This document shows positions 41,279-48,794 of a stretch of 64,000 nt of DNA, piece after piece. A program made the position numbers and the translations under genes. The notes beneath the pieces are model-generated. The model was not told the origin of the DNA, did not search any database, and saw only the letters and a program-made list of their open reading frames with translations. Position 1 is the first letter of the stretch, and each line of letters starts with the position of its first letter. This DNA is from Leptolyngbya sp. FACHB-261 (GTDB lineage Bacteria; Cyanobacteriota; Cyanobacteriia; FACHB-261), in the NCBI RefSeq assembly GCF_014696065.1, contig NZ_JACJPL010000015.1, forward strand, positions 62,001 through 126,000, written 5' to 3'.

Positions 41279-42148
41279 TTATTGGCGACGGGTCATTTCA
41301 AACAAATTCTTGGCTTGAGGGCCGAGGAAAGCTTCAAAGAGCTGTTTTCGCCCTGGGGCGACTTCTATCGAGTTGCGTTCAGCGATTTCGTAGTAGGCGT
41401 AGGTCCAGGGGATCTGAATCAGTTCGCCAGTGGCATCATCACGAACCGTGACCTGTTCTTTGACTGCTTGCGTTGCCGTTTGACGTAGACCACTGCCATA
41501 GGAGCCTTCGATTGCTGCTTTCATTGGCACCTGCCGTTCTACCAAACCCGCTATCGTGCTCTCGATATCGGGGTAGCGAGATGTGTTTTGGCGATTGACG
41601 TAGCCGGTAAAGTGATTGACGGCATAACCGTGCAACAGGACCCAAGCTCCATACTGACTGACAGAATTTACAGTTTCAATCACAGAGTGGCGAGGAGCAT
41701 CCCAGGGACGGCTAAACACACGCGCAAGCTGATTTAGTTCAAGAGAAGCAACATCTGGAAAGCAAGCGTCTGTTGTAACTGTTTGCGCAATCAGGTCAGC
41801 AATATTTTCTGGCAGTTCTTCGACCAACAATTCACTGATAAATAGCTTGGGCAAGTCCAGTTGATCCTGCTCAGGATGGCGAAAATGCTGAGCGTAAAGA
41901 TGCTGATCGGGAAACTGATATTCCCCTGCCACTTCATAGCCTAATTTCTCAACAATTCGAGCCAGGTAAGGAATACCTAGGTTGGTGCCATTCGCTGTCA
42001 ACCGCAGCGAGCGAAAGGCGATGTGATCATTGGCAACCGTACCCCGTGCTTCAGTGATCATTTGCTCGTAGACTTGGGCATAGTTCACCCGCTGACGATA
42101 GTTCTGCCAGAGGTTGTCCCACAGTTGCGCAGCAGCTTGGCTAGACAT
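41279..42148 (-). CDS. DUF1338 (2-oxoadipate dioxygenase/decarboxylase-like) protein
   Basis: A 289-residue protein. Metal-ligand candidates are His in ANDHIAFRSL, His in AVNHFTGYV and Glu in YAYYEIAERN, the 2-His-1-Glu set seen in DUF1338 enzymes such as HglS (YdcJ), which turn 2-oxoadipate into D-2-hydroxyglutarate in lysine breakdown. Eukaryotic and plant members act in the same route. Its stop lies just after the convergent fabF. The next gene upstream (42151) follows with 2 bases between, so the two are probably one transcript. Confidence 0.85.
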   Translation of the reverse strand: MSSQAAAQLWDNLWQNYRQRVNYAQVYEQMITEARGTVANDHIAFRSLRLTANGTNLGIPYLARIVEKLGYEVAGEYQFPDQHLYAQHFRHPEQDQLDLPKLFISELLVEELPENIADLIAQTVTTDACFPDVASLELNQLARVFSRPWDAPRHSVIETVNSVSQYGAWVLLHGYAVNHFTGYVNRQNTSRYPDIESTIAGLVERQVPMKAAIEGSYGSGLRQTATQAVKEQVTVRDDATGELIQIPWTYAYYEIAERNSIEVAPGRKQLFEAFLGPQAKNLFEMTRRQ

Positions 42149-42150
42149 GG

Positions 42151-42579
42151 CTACTCGTAGGTAAACGGTTCAGAGGTAGTTCGGTAGTCAATTTTGCCTT
42201 TAGAGGTCAAAGAAATGCCCAAGTGAGTTGGAGCAGCAATCTGCAATTTGAGCGAGTCTGAGAGCTTTCGAGAGGGCACCGCAATCTCAATCTTGGTGAG
42301 CCCCTCAGGCACATTGACTTCGACGCTATCTGCATAGCCTAATTGCAAACGGGTTTCGACTTGAGAGCGGCGAAATACTTCTTTGCCATTTACTTGAATG
42401 ACCACTGTATCCTGCTGAAAACCATCTTGCAGATCTAGACGTAGCAATGACATTTCAGCCTCCTGCAGCCTTACTGTCTTAGGAACTGCCCAGCCAAGCT
42501 CTGTATGGGCAAACACCGCAAATACTGCCAAGATCAGGATTAAACTGAGCACCAACTGGGCCAAGCGAGCAGAGCGCAT
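42151..42579 (-). CDS. Exported hypothetical protein (142 aa)
   Basis: N-terminal membrane segment LAQLVLSLILILAVFAVFAH, then a beta-rich domain with regular alternation: VIQVNGKEVFRRSQVETRLQLGY, EVNVPEGLTKIEIAVPSRKL, HLGISLTSKGKIDYRTTSEP. No domain recognised. The DUF1338 gene follows after two bases, so they share a transcript. Probably periplasmic; function unknown. Confidence 0.6.
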   Translation of the reverse strand: MRSARLAQLVLSLILILAVFAVFAHTELGWAVPKTVRLQEAEMSLLRLDLQDGFQQDTVVIQVNGKEVFRRSQVETRLQLGYADSVEVNVPEGLTKIEIAVPSRKLSDSLKLQIAAPTHLGISLTSKGKIDYRTTSEPFTYE

Positions 42580-42625
42580 TGATTTTCCTAAGTATCTCTA
42601 AGTATAAGAGTCTGCAAACAGCAGA

Positions 42626-42648
42626 AAGGGCGCAGCAACCGCGCCCCT
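42626..42648 (-). terminator. Hairpin downstream of the metzincin-like gene
   Basis: On the minus strand AGGGGCGC pairs with GCGCCCTT across a 7-base loop, and is followed by TTTCTG. It is placed 34 bases after the stop at 42682. Confidence 0.55.
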
Positions 42649-42681
42649 AGATACATTCAAGAAAATCAAGCTGAGCTGCAA

Positions 42682-44844
42682 TTAGAGAGCCGACACCTGA
42701 GCTTCAATCTGACGCAGAACCTGGGATTTGAGAGCCTTGTGACGGAAGAAGTTGAGCATCTTTTGCTTAACACTCTGCACTTTTTCTTCATCACCTACCA
42801 GTTTGTAAGCTCTAACAAGTTTGCGCATTGCCAGGTTGAGCGTGATGTTGTCCAAACGCCCTGTGCCCGCAGCGTTGACCACTCCCGAGAGGCACTTAAC
42901 ACTAGCCTCAGCTTTAGGCTGGCGTACCGCTAAAATTTTATCTGGGGTAATGGTCTTAAATTCCCGTCCAGCGTTAATGCCTTTCAGCAACTTGGCATAC
43001 ACCGCTAATGGGTGGTCGTTGTACTTGTCCAGCAGCAGATCGAATGCCCCATTGCCTGAGCTCAAATGCTCTGAATCCGAGCCCAACATACTCAGCAGCA
43101 TGCCCTGCTCGTCACCTAAGAACAGCTCAGCAACCTCTTCATCAGCAACGCTTAAGGGACTGCGTACCCTCAGGCCAATTGGATTGGAAATCACCAAAGA
43201 GCCATCCAGCGCATAGTAGACCGCTCGAATTTCATAGGCACCCGGTTGCTCAAAATAGAAACCCTCATGACCAAAGCCGATGTAAGCGCTTTCGTACAGT
43301 GCGGGCCGTTCTTGATCGAGCGTGGTTACCATCGACTCGTCAATGCAATACTCCACGACGGGTTCGTAGTTGACCACCTGACCATTGGGCTTACAGATGG
43401 CCACTTGCACAAAACCGCCCTTGGGATGCAAATGGGAATGCACTTGCTTAGCCCGTAAATCGGTCGTTGCCAGTTTGATTTCTAGAACGACCGGTTCACC
43501 AAACGCGTAGGTTTTGCGGCTTTCCAGTCGCAGTTGCAGCCCCGAACGATCATCGACTACCTCTGCTAGTGCCTGGGGTTCGAGCAACGCCGCTCCTGCC
43601 GCAAAAGCATTGCCGCCCATAATCACGTCGTTACGCGCACCGTGGCGCAGGTGCACGAGCTCTATGTCGTCAAATTGAAAGGGAAAATTAGCCCAATAGG
43701 CCGGAGCTCCACCGGGATAGAACTGAATGTAGTTCATCCAGGACAGGGCATCTGGGCGGTTGGGGGCGGGCGGATTAGCTAGAGATTTCTGCCAAGAGTG
43801 CAGCAGATTGAAACAGTGGCCCAGTTCATGGACATAGGTACGCAGTTGGGCGCGTAAGCTGTCGGGGCTGCTGCCACCGATGACATCGTGGAACACCGCA
43901 CAGCCCTGGCGCTGTCTGCCATGCTGATCGAACATAATGCCGCGCAGGCCAGTGCCGATGTCATGCAAGTTCGCAGCTAACAGGTAAACCTTCCACTGAG
44001 GCTCGTCCTGCCACTGGCTAAACTGGGTTTCCATGCTGGCGTGAAGTTCGGCGTCGCTCCAAGCAGAGCCAATACTGGTCATCGAGACTTCGCTCCAGCC
44101 ACCAGTGGTTTGCAGCTCCACACCCGCCTCAGCAAAGGCTTTAACCACCGAGAGCACCCGAGCCGGACCACCCGAGGGCAAAGAACCAGTGTCATAGGAG
44201 TCAAAGGGCGTCACACCGCTCACATGGTCCTGCTCGTACTGCACCGTGCGGAAATAGCCGGACTCAAAGTCACAAGCGTAACTGGCACCAGGCGCGCCGG
44301 TCTTAGTGAAAAACTGCAATGTGGCTGCCGCCGCAGACTGAGAAATAGTGGTACGCGGGATTATGACCTGGACCTTAGCGGCAGCGGTGGACCAAGTGTA
44401 AGCGCCCATACCCTCAAGCGTGGCGGTGCTATCGGTGGTGCTCACAGATACGCTATCGACATTGAAGGAGCCGAAATAGACCACTGTAGCGCCAGATGTT
44501 CGGAAGAAATCCCCGCTGATGCGCATAGTCGGACGGCGACCGTCAACGTCCAACCGCAGTTCTAACTGATAGGAGCCGCCACTGCTGCGGTATCGTCCGC
44601 TCACAGTCCGCTTGTCCAGCAGAACTGGCGGTACAGCTGGCGGTACCGTGGATTCGGTGGGAACAACCTCAGCCCTAGCACTAGATCCAGCAGCCTGGTG
44701 CTGAGCGACTTCGTCCAGACTCCATTCCTGCCGAGTAAATGGCAAGCCAGAGGGGATAGTTTCGGTCGATGGCCCTGCTGAAGCCAGCAGTTCAGAATTT
44801 GCTAGCTCATTGGCTAGTACGACAGTGGGATCCAGAGAACTCAT
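42682..44844 (-). CDS. Metzincin-like zinc metallopeptidase of unknown family
   Basis: A 720-residue protein. Zinc motif HELGHCFNLLHSW at residues 339-351 (ligands His339, His343, His349; Glu340 catalytic), with Met370 in SWMNYIQFYPGG as a candidate Met-turn. Upstream, residues 80-190 look like a beta-sandwich (RYRSSGGSYQLELRLDVDGR). Downstream, 440-560 look like another (LQLRLESRKTYAFGEPVVLE), and 580-720 are helical. No signal peptide. The family-level identity is not recognised; the standard Gly of HExxHxxGxxH is Asn here. ATG at 44844 preferred over TTG at 44850. Monocistronic. Confidence 0.75.
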   Translation of the reverse strand: MSSLDPTVVLANELANSELLASAGPSTETIPSGLPFTRQEWSLDEVAQHQAAGSSARAEVVPTESTVPPAVPPVLLDKRTVSGRYRSSGGSYQLELRLDVDGRRPTMRISGDFFRTSGATVVYFGSFNVDSVSVSTTDSTATLEGMGAYTWSTAAAKVQVIIPRTTISQSAAAATLQFFTKTGAPGASYACDFESGYFRTVQYEQDHVSGVTPFDSYDTGSLPSGGPARVLSVVKAFAEAGVELQTTGGWSEVSMTSIGSAWSDAELHASMETQFSQWQDEPQWKVYLLAANLHDIGTGLRGIMFDQHGRQRQGCAVFHDVIGGSSPDSLRAQLRTYVHELGHCFNLLHSWQKSLANPPAPNRPDALSWMNYIQFYPGGAPAYWANFPFQFDDIELVHLRHGARNDVIMGGNAFAAGAALLEPQALAEVVDDRSGLQLRLESRKTYAFGEPVVLEIKLATTDLRAKQVHSHLHPKGGFVQVAICKPNGQVVNYEPVVEYCIDESMVTTLDQERPALYESAYIGFGHEGFYFEQPGAYEIRAVYYALDGSLVISNPIGLRVRSPLSVADEEVAELFLGDEQGMLLSMLGSDSEHLSSGNGAFDLLLDKYNDHPLAVYAKLLKGINAGREFKTITPDKILAVRQPKAEASVKCLSGVVNAAGTGRLDNITLNLAMRKLVRAYKLVGDEEKVQSVKQKMLNFFRHKALKSQVLRQIEAQVSAL

Positions 44845-45164
44845 GGACAATACCCTTTTGAATACTTAGGTTGAATATCTAGCTAGGATTGAGCCGCCAT
44901 CTCTCTCAGCCACTGAGAAAATGCCCAGATCTTTTTAGCTTGAAGCTTAGTTTTGTAACTGCGTTTTGTAACGACTAAAGCTTTAAGCAAGATTCTCTTA
45001 AGCAAATCTGGGATGAGCAAAATTTGGGATGAGCAAAACTTGAGAGGTGTCTGCATTCTCGCAGCGCCTCTCAGGGGTTGGATAGTACCCAGCCGGGTAC
45101 CTTCCAAGGCTTTTGAGTAATCAAGTGAGGCGACTAGCTCCCTGCACTGGCCCCTTGCACTGGC
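44845..45164. other. 320-base spacer with a 17-base duplication
   Basis: Holds a near-perfect direct duplication: TCTGGGATGAGCAAAAT then TTGGGATGAGCAAAACT (45007-45040). Then a terminator-like hairpin for the aminotransferase gene. A 74-codon frame at 44883-45107 was judged not to be a gene. Confidence 0.6.
45041..45073 (-). terminator. Terminator after the aminotransferase gene
   Basis: On the minus strand TGAGAGG pairs with CCTCTCA around an inner stem CTGC/GCAG, followed by AGTTTT. It is about 90 bases after the stop at 45165. Confidence 0.6.
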
Positions 45165-46469
45165 TCACCCAATCTCGCTCAATACATGGGTGAGAATTTG
45201 CAAACAGGTTTCAATCTGGTCAGCCTCAATCACTAGCGGCGGACAAAATCGAATTGCAGCTTTGCCGCAACCCAGCAGCAATAGCCCTCGATAGAATGCC
45301 CGGTCTACGATTTGGTCACGTAGAGCTGGATCTGGCTTGCCTTGAGCATCCAACAAATCCACCGCGACCATCAGGCCCTTGCCCCGCGGCAATGAAACGC
45401 GGGAATCCTGCTGCGCCAATTGCGTCAGGCTGGCTTGCAACAGCCGACCCATGTGGAGGGCATTCTCCATCAGTCCAGCCTCCAGTAGCCGCAAGGTTGC
45501 TATTGCCGCTGCACAAGCCACTGGATTGCCCCCAAAAGTGGTGGCATGAGCCCCAGGGGGCCAGGTCATCAATTCAGGACGGGCCAGAATCGCGCCCAAG
45601 GGTAGACCACTGGCAACGCCTTTGGCGAGGCTGATGATGTCAGGCTGCACGTCCCAGTGCTCAATGGCAAACAGGCGACCCGTCCGACCCATACCTGCCT
45701 GCACCTCATCTACCACCATTAAAATGCCATGGTGGTCGCAAATTTCGCGGATGCGCCCTAGGAAGCCGTTCTCTGGCACGACATAGCCACCCTCACCCTG
45801 AATCGGCTCCACCAGAATGGCCGCGATCTCATCAGGCGGCAACACCGAGGGAAATAGCTTTTCTTCTAGATGGTCGAGAGCCGCCTGGGTCCCGTAGGCG
45901 ATGTGCGTGATGCCAGGGACTAGAGAACCAAAGCCACGCCGCTGCACTGCTTTAGAACCAGTGAGCGACATCGCACCATAGGTGCGACCATGAAAGGCCC
46001 CCAGGAAGGCTACCACTCGGTCGCGCCCGGTGTAGTAGCGGGCCAGCTTGAGAGCTGCTTCGTTTGATTCAGCCCCAGAGTTCGTGAAGAACACGCGGGC
46101 TGATGCCGGGAAGGGTGCCCGAGCCGCCAAGGCTTCAGCCAGTTCCACCATCGGCGCGTAGTAGAAGTCAGTGCCGGACATGTGTAGCAGCTGAGCCGCT
46201 TGCGCCTGAACTGCAGCAACGACTTGAGGATGGGCGTGGCCGGTCGCAGTCACAGCAATACCGGCGGTCATATCCAGAAACACGTTGCCATCTACGTCTT
46301 CGAGCATGCAGCCTTCACCACGAGCAGCGACCAATGGGTAGCCCCTTGTGTAAGAGGGTGAAGTCACTGCCTGATCACGCTCGATCAGAGCTTGAGCCCG
46401 AGGGCCAGGCAGCTCACCCAGGAGACGAGGCAATCGGGGTAGAGCTGAGGTTGTTGAGAGGCTAAGCAT
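45165..46469 (-). CDS. Class-III aminotransferase (GABA/acetylornithine/lysine type)
   Basis: A 434-residue PLP-dependent omega-aminotransferase. Signature parts: LEDVDGNVFLDMTAGIAVTATGHAHP, FFTNSGAESNEAALKLARYYTG, GAFHGRTYGAMSLTGSK, EPIQGEGGYVVP, VVDEVQAGMGRTGRLFA and the PLP lysine in ISLAKGVASGLPLGAI. Members act on GABA, ornithine, lysine or putrescine. Its start is 4 bases after the stop of the aldehyde dehydrogenase gene, which suggests the second step of the same pathway (aminotransferase makes the semialdehyde, dehydrogenase makes the acid). Substrate not decided. The ATG at 46469 is the natural start. Confidence 0.88.
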   Translation of the reverse strand: MLSLSTTSALPRLPRLLGELPGPRAQALIERDQAVTSPSYTRGYPLVAARGEGCMLEDVDGNVFLDMTAGIAVTATGHAHPQVVAAVQAQAAQLLHMSGTDFYYAPMVELAEALAARAPFPASARVFFTNSGAESNEAALKLARYYTGRDRVVAFLGAFHGRTYGAMSLTGSKAVQRRGFGSLVPGITHIAYGTQAALDHLEEKLFPSVLPPDEIAAILVEPIQGEGGYVVPENGFLGRIREICDHHGILMVVDEVQAGMGRTGRLFAIEHWDVQPDIISLAKGVASGLPLGAILARPELMTWPPGAHATTFGGNPVACAAAIATLRLLEAGLMENALHMGRLLQASLTQLAQQDSRVSLPRGKGLMVAVDLLDAQGKPDPALRDQIVDRAFYRGLLLLGCGKAAIRFCPPLVIEADQIETCLQILTHVLSEIG

Positions 46470-46473
46470 AAGA

Positions 46474-47973
46474 CTACTCTTGGCGATTATCGATCTGGGC
46501 GCGTTGCAACCGACCAGAGAAGTCGACGTAAACAGTCTTCCATTCAGTAAAGACATCAAGGGCTGCACTGCCCACTTCACGGTGGCCATTGCCGGTCTGC
46601 TTCACGCCACCAAAGGGCAAATGCACCTCAGCACCAATTGTGGGGCCGTTAATGTAGGTGATTCCAGCCTCGATATCGCGCATTGCTTGAAAGGCCCGAT
46701 TGATATCCTGGGTATAGACCGAGGAAGACAGACCGTAGGGCGTGCCATTGAGCACTTGAATAGCTTCCTCAAAAGAATCGACCGTTAGCAGAGACACCAC
46801 CGGGCCAAAAATCTCTTCCTGGGCTACCCGCATGTCAGGCTTAACCTCGTCGAGGATGGTAGGCGCAAAGAAGTAACCCTGCTTGAGCTTGCCTTCGCTG
46901 ACTCGCTCGCCGCCTAGTAGAACCCTGGCCCCCTCACCATATGCCACGTCCATATAGCCAGAAACGCGTTGTAGTTGGGCCGCGTTCACCAACGGACCAA
47001 TTTCAGTCTCGGGCTCAGTACCGGGACCAAGCCGCAACCGACGGGCGCGTTCGAGCAGCCGCCGCGTGAATTCATCTTTGATCGCTCGGTGCAGGATCAG
47101 GCGGCTGGTGGCAGTGCAGCGCTGACCCGTCGTGCCGAACGCGCCCCAAAGCGCTCCTTCTAGCGCCAGTTCTAAATCGGCATCCTCCATCACGACCTGG
47201 GCATTCTTGCCACCTAATTCCAGGCAAACCCGTTTGTAGCTGCGACCGCAGACAGCCCCAACCTCTGCGCCGGTTTCTGAGGAACCTGTGAACGATACCA
47301 GCGCCACATCTGGATGTTCAACCAGCGCTCGACCCGCCTCTTCGCCCAGACCATGCACCAGGTTAATCACACCCGCGGGCAGGCCTGCTTCCTGGAGGAT
47401 CTCGACCAGCAGCGTGGCACAGGCGGGAGTATCTTCAGCGGGCTTAAGGACCAGCGTGTTGCCACATACAAGTGCAGGAAATGCCTTCCAACAGGGAATC
47501 GCTACTGGAAAGTTCCAGGGCGTGATCAGCGCGCAGACGCCCACTGGCACTCGGACACTCATCGCAAACTTATTGGGCATTTCGGAAGGCGTGGTTTGCC
47601 CAAACAAGCGCCGACCCTCACCTGCACTGTAGAAGGCGCAATCAATGCCCTCTTGCACATCGCCTCGCGCTTCGGTGAGCGGTTTGCCCATTTCACGGCT
47701 CATCAATTGAGCCAGTTCTTCCTTGCGCTGACGCAAGAGTTCGCCAATGCGGTAAATCAGCTCCGCCCGAGCGGGTGCAGGCACTAACCGCCAGGAGGCA
47801 AAAGCGCGTTGGGCTGCTGCTACTGCGGCTTCAACTTCCTGCGCTCCCGAACGGGGGCAGGTAGCCACCAGTTCCTGCCAATCCGCAGGATTACGACTTT
47901 CTAGCGTGGCTTCTGTGTGGGCAGAAAGCCACTCTCCGTTTATATAGTTCAAGCAAGTTAAAGGCATCGTCAT
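46474..47973 (-). CDS. NAD(P)-dependent aldehyde dehydrogenase
   Basis: A 499-residue ALDH. PWNFPVAIPCWKAFPALVCGNTLVLKPAEDTP, SFTGSSETGAEVG, ELGGKNAQVVMEDADLE with the general base Glu, and FGTTGQRCTATSRLILH with the nucleophile Cys. EIFGPVVSLLTV and HLPFGGVKQTGNG at the end. The K-N-A variant of the ELGG motif and TTGQRCT resemble semialdehyde dehydrogenases (2-oxoglutarate, aminoadipate or succinate semialdehyde). AGGAG lies 6 bases before ATG 47973; TTG at 47988 rejected. The aminotransferase gene follows at 4 bases. Confidence 0.9.
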   Translation of the reverse strand: MTMPLTCLNYINGEWLSAHTEATLESRNPADWQELVATCPRSGAQEVEAAVAAAQRAFASWRLVPAPARAELIYRIGELLRQRKEELAQLMSREMGKPLTEARGDVQEGIDCAFYSAGEGRRLFGQTTPSEMPNKFAMSVRVPVGVCALITPWNFPVAIPCWKAFPALVCGNTLVLKPAEDTPACATLLVEILQEAGLPAGVINLVHGLGEEAGRALVEHPDVALVSFTGSSETGAEVGAVCGRSYKRVCLELGGKNAQVVMEDADLELALEGALWGAFGTTGQRCTATSRLILHRAIKDEFTRRLLERARRLRLGPGTEPETEIGPLVNAAQLQRVSGYMDVAYGEGARVLLGGERVSEGKLKQGYFFAPTILDEVKPDMRVAQEEIFGPVVSLLTVDSFEEAIQVLNGTPYGLSSSVYTQDINRAFQAMRDIEAGITYINGPTIGAEVHLPFGGVKQTGNGHREVGSAALDVFTEWKTVYVDFSGRLQRAQIDNRQE

Positions 47974-48518
47974 CGGAAGCTCCTGCAAGATGCGCCTTCT
48001 TTTAAAGAGTTAGACAGATCTTAGAAAGATGCAGGTGTCCATGATACGAATGCTGCCTTATGAACTGCTAGCAAAGATTACGCTTATTGAAGCAGTTGTC
48101 CAGACAATTGGCTTGCAGCAGTCCAATTGGTTGCAAAAATTAGCGTTTAAAACCGCAACGATTTAGCTTTTAGTTACAAATACTTTTAGGTAACTAGATG
48201 AAAACTAAATAGATCCAACTTGAGTATTAGTAGGCAGTCGCGGCCAGCCCTAAGTTTGACTAGTCTTGAGAGGATGCGTAGCAGAACTTAACAACCGCAA
48301 GCCGACAAACTCTGGCAGCGCTTCTAGAACTATTAGGTTTTAGAAGTTGAATGGGGCTGAGCAGCTAAATTTAATGCCTAGGTCACTAGGCTCTGCGCTG
48401 TGGTTTTGGGGTGCAGGCGCAAATCCCCGGTTCAGGAAAGGTAAGGAGAAGCAATGATTCAGAAGGCTGAAACGGCCTTGGCTTTGATTTTACTGTCCTG
48501 GTCATTGCCCTAGCACTC
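47974..48518. other. 545-base spacer upstream of the aldehyde dehydrogenase gene
   Basis: AT-richer than its surroundings up to 48250. It should contain the promoter of the aldehyde dehydrogenase gene. No gene, known RNA or clear repeat seen. The plus-strand end (48455-48511) shows a short open frame ending in TAG that reads into the decayed sensor fragment that follows. Confidence 0.4.
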
Positions 48519-48700
48519 ATGTTGTTTTGGCCGAGACTACTGTCCAAGCTTTGGACCAGTAACGGCTTTATTCCACATGAGCACTGCTATCTGTGGAAGC
48601 TAGGACTGGTATGGCTGCTTGCTATCGAATTCTTTCATTGGCGTGGCCTACGTCTCAATCTCCGCTACCTTGGGTCACTTGATTTGAGAGCCCGTGAAGA
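48519..48700 (+). pseudogene. Decayed fragment of a sensor-kinase N-terminal membrane domain
   Basis: The frame from 48519 contains SNGFIPHEHCYLWKLGLVWL, which matches the start (FIPHGHCYLW-x-PGLVWLH) of a membrane sensor domain seen in many cyanobacterial kinases. After about 48630 the conserved match continues in another frame as SFIGVAYVSISATLGHLI then TGA. The HCYLW motif followed by a frame break and no kinase downstream says this is a remnant. It is next to, and opposite to, the giant hybrid kinase gene, which has a similar N-terminal domain. Confidence 0.6.
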
Positions 48701-48794
48701 CAATTCCCTCCCATGTTTAGACCAAGGTTTTAGACACGGGCTTTGCCAGTCATCCAGCAAATTCAATTCCGTGAGTGAGCAGAGCTCGGCTTAC

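Noticed and set aside
44883-45107. 74-codon minus-strand frame in the spacer
   Set aside because: It overlaps the aminotransferase terminator and a direct repeat, with no ribosome-binding site and a Lys/Leu-rich random composition.
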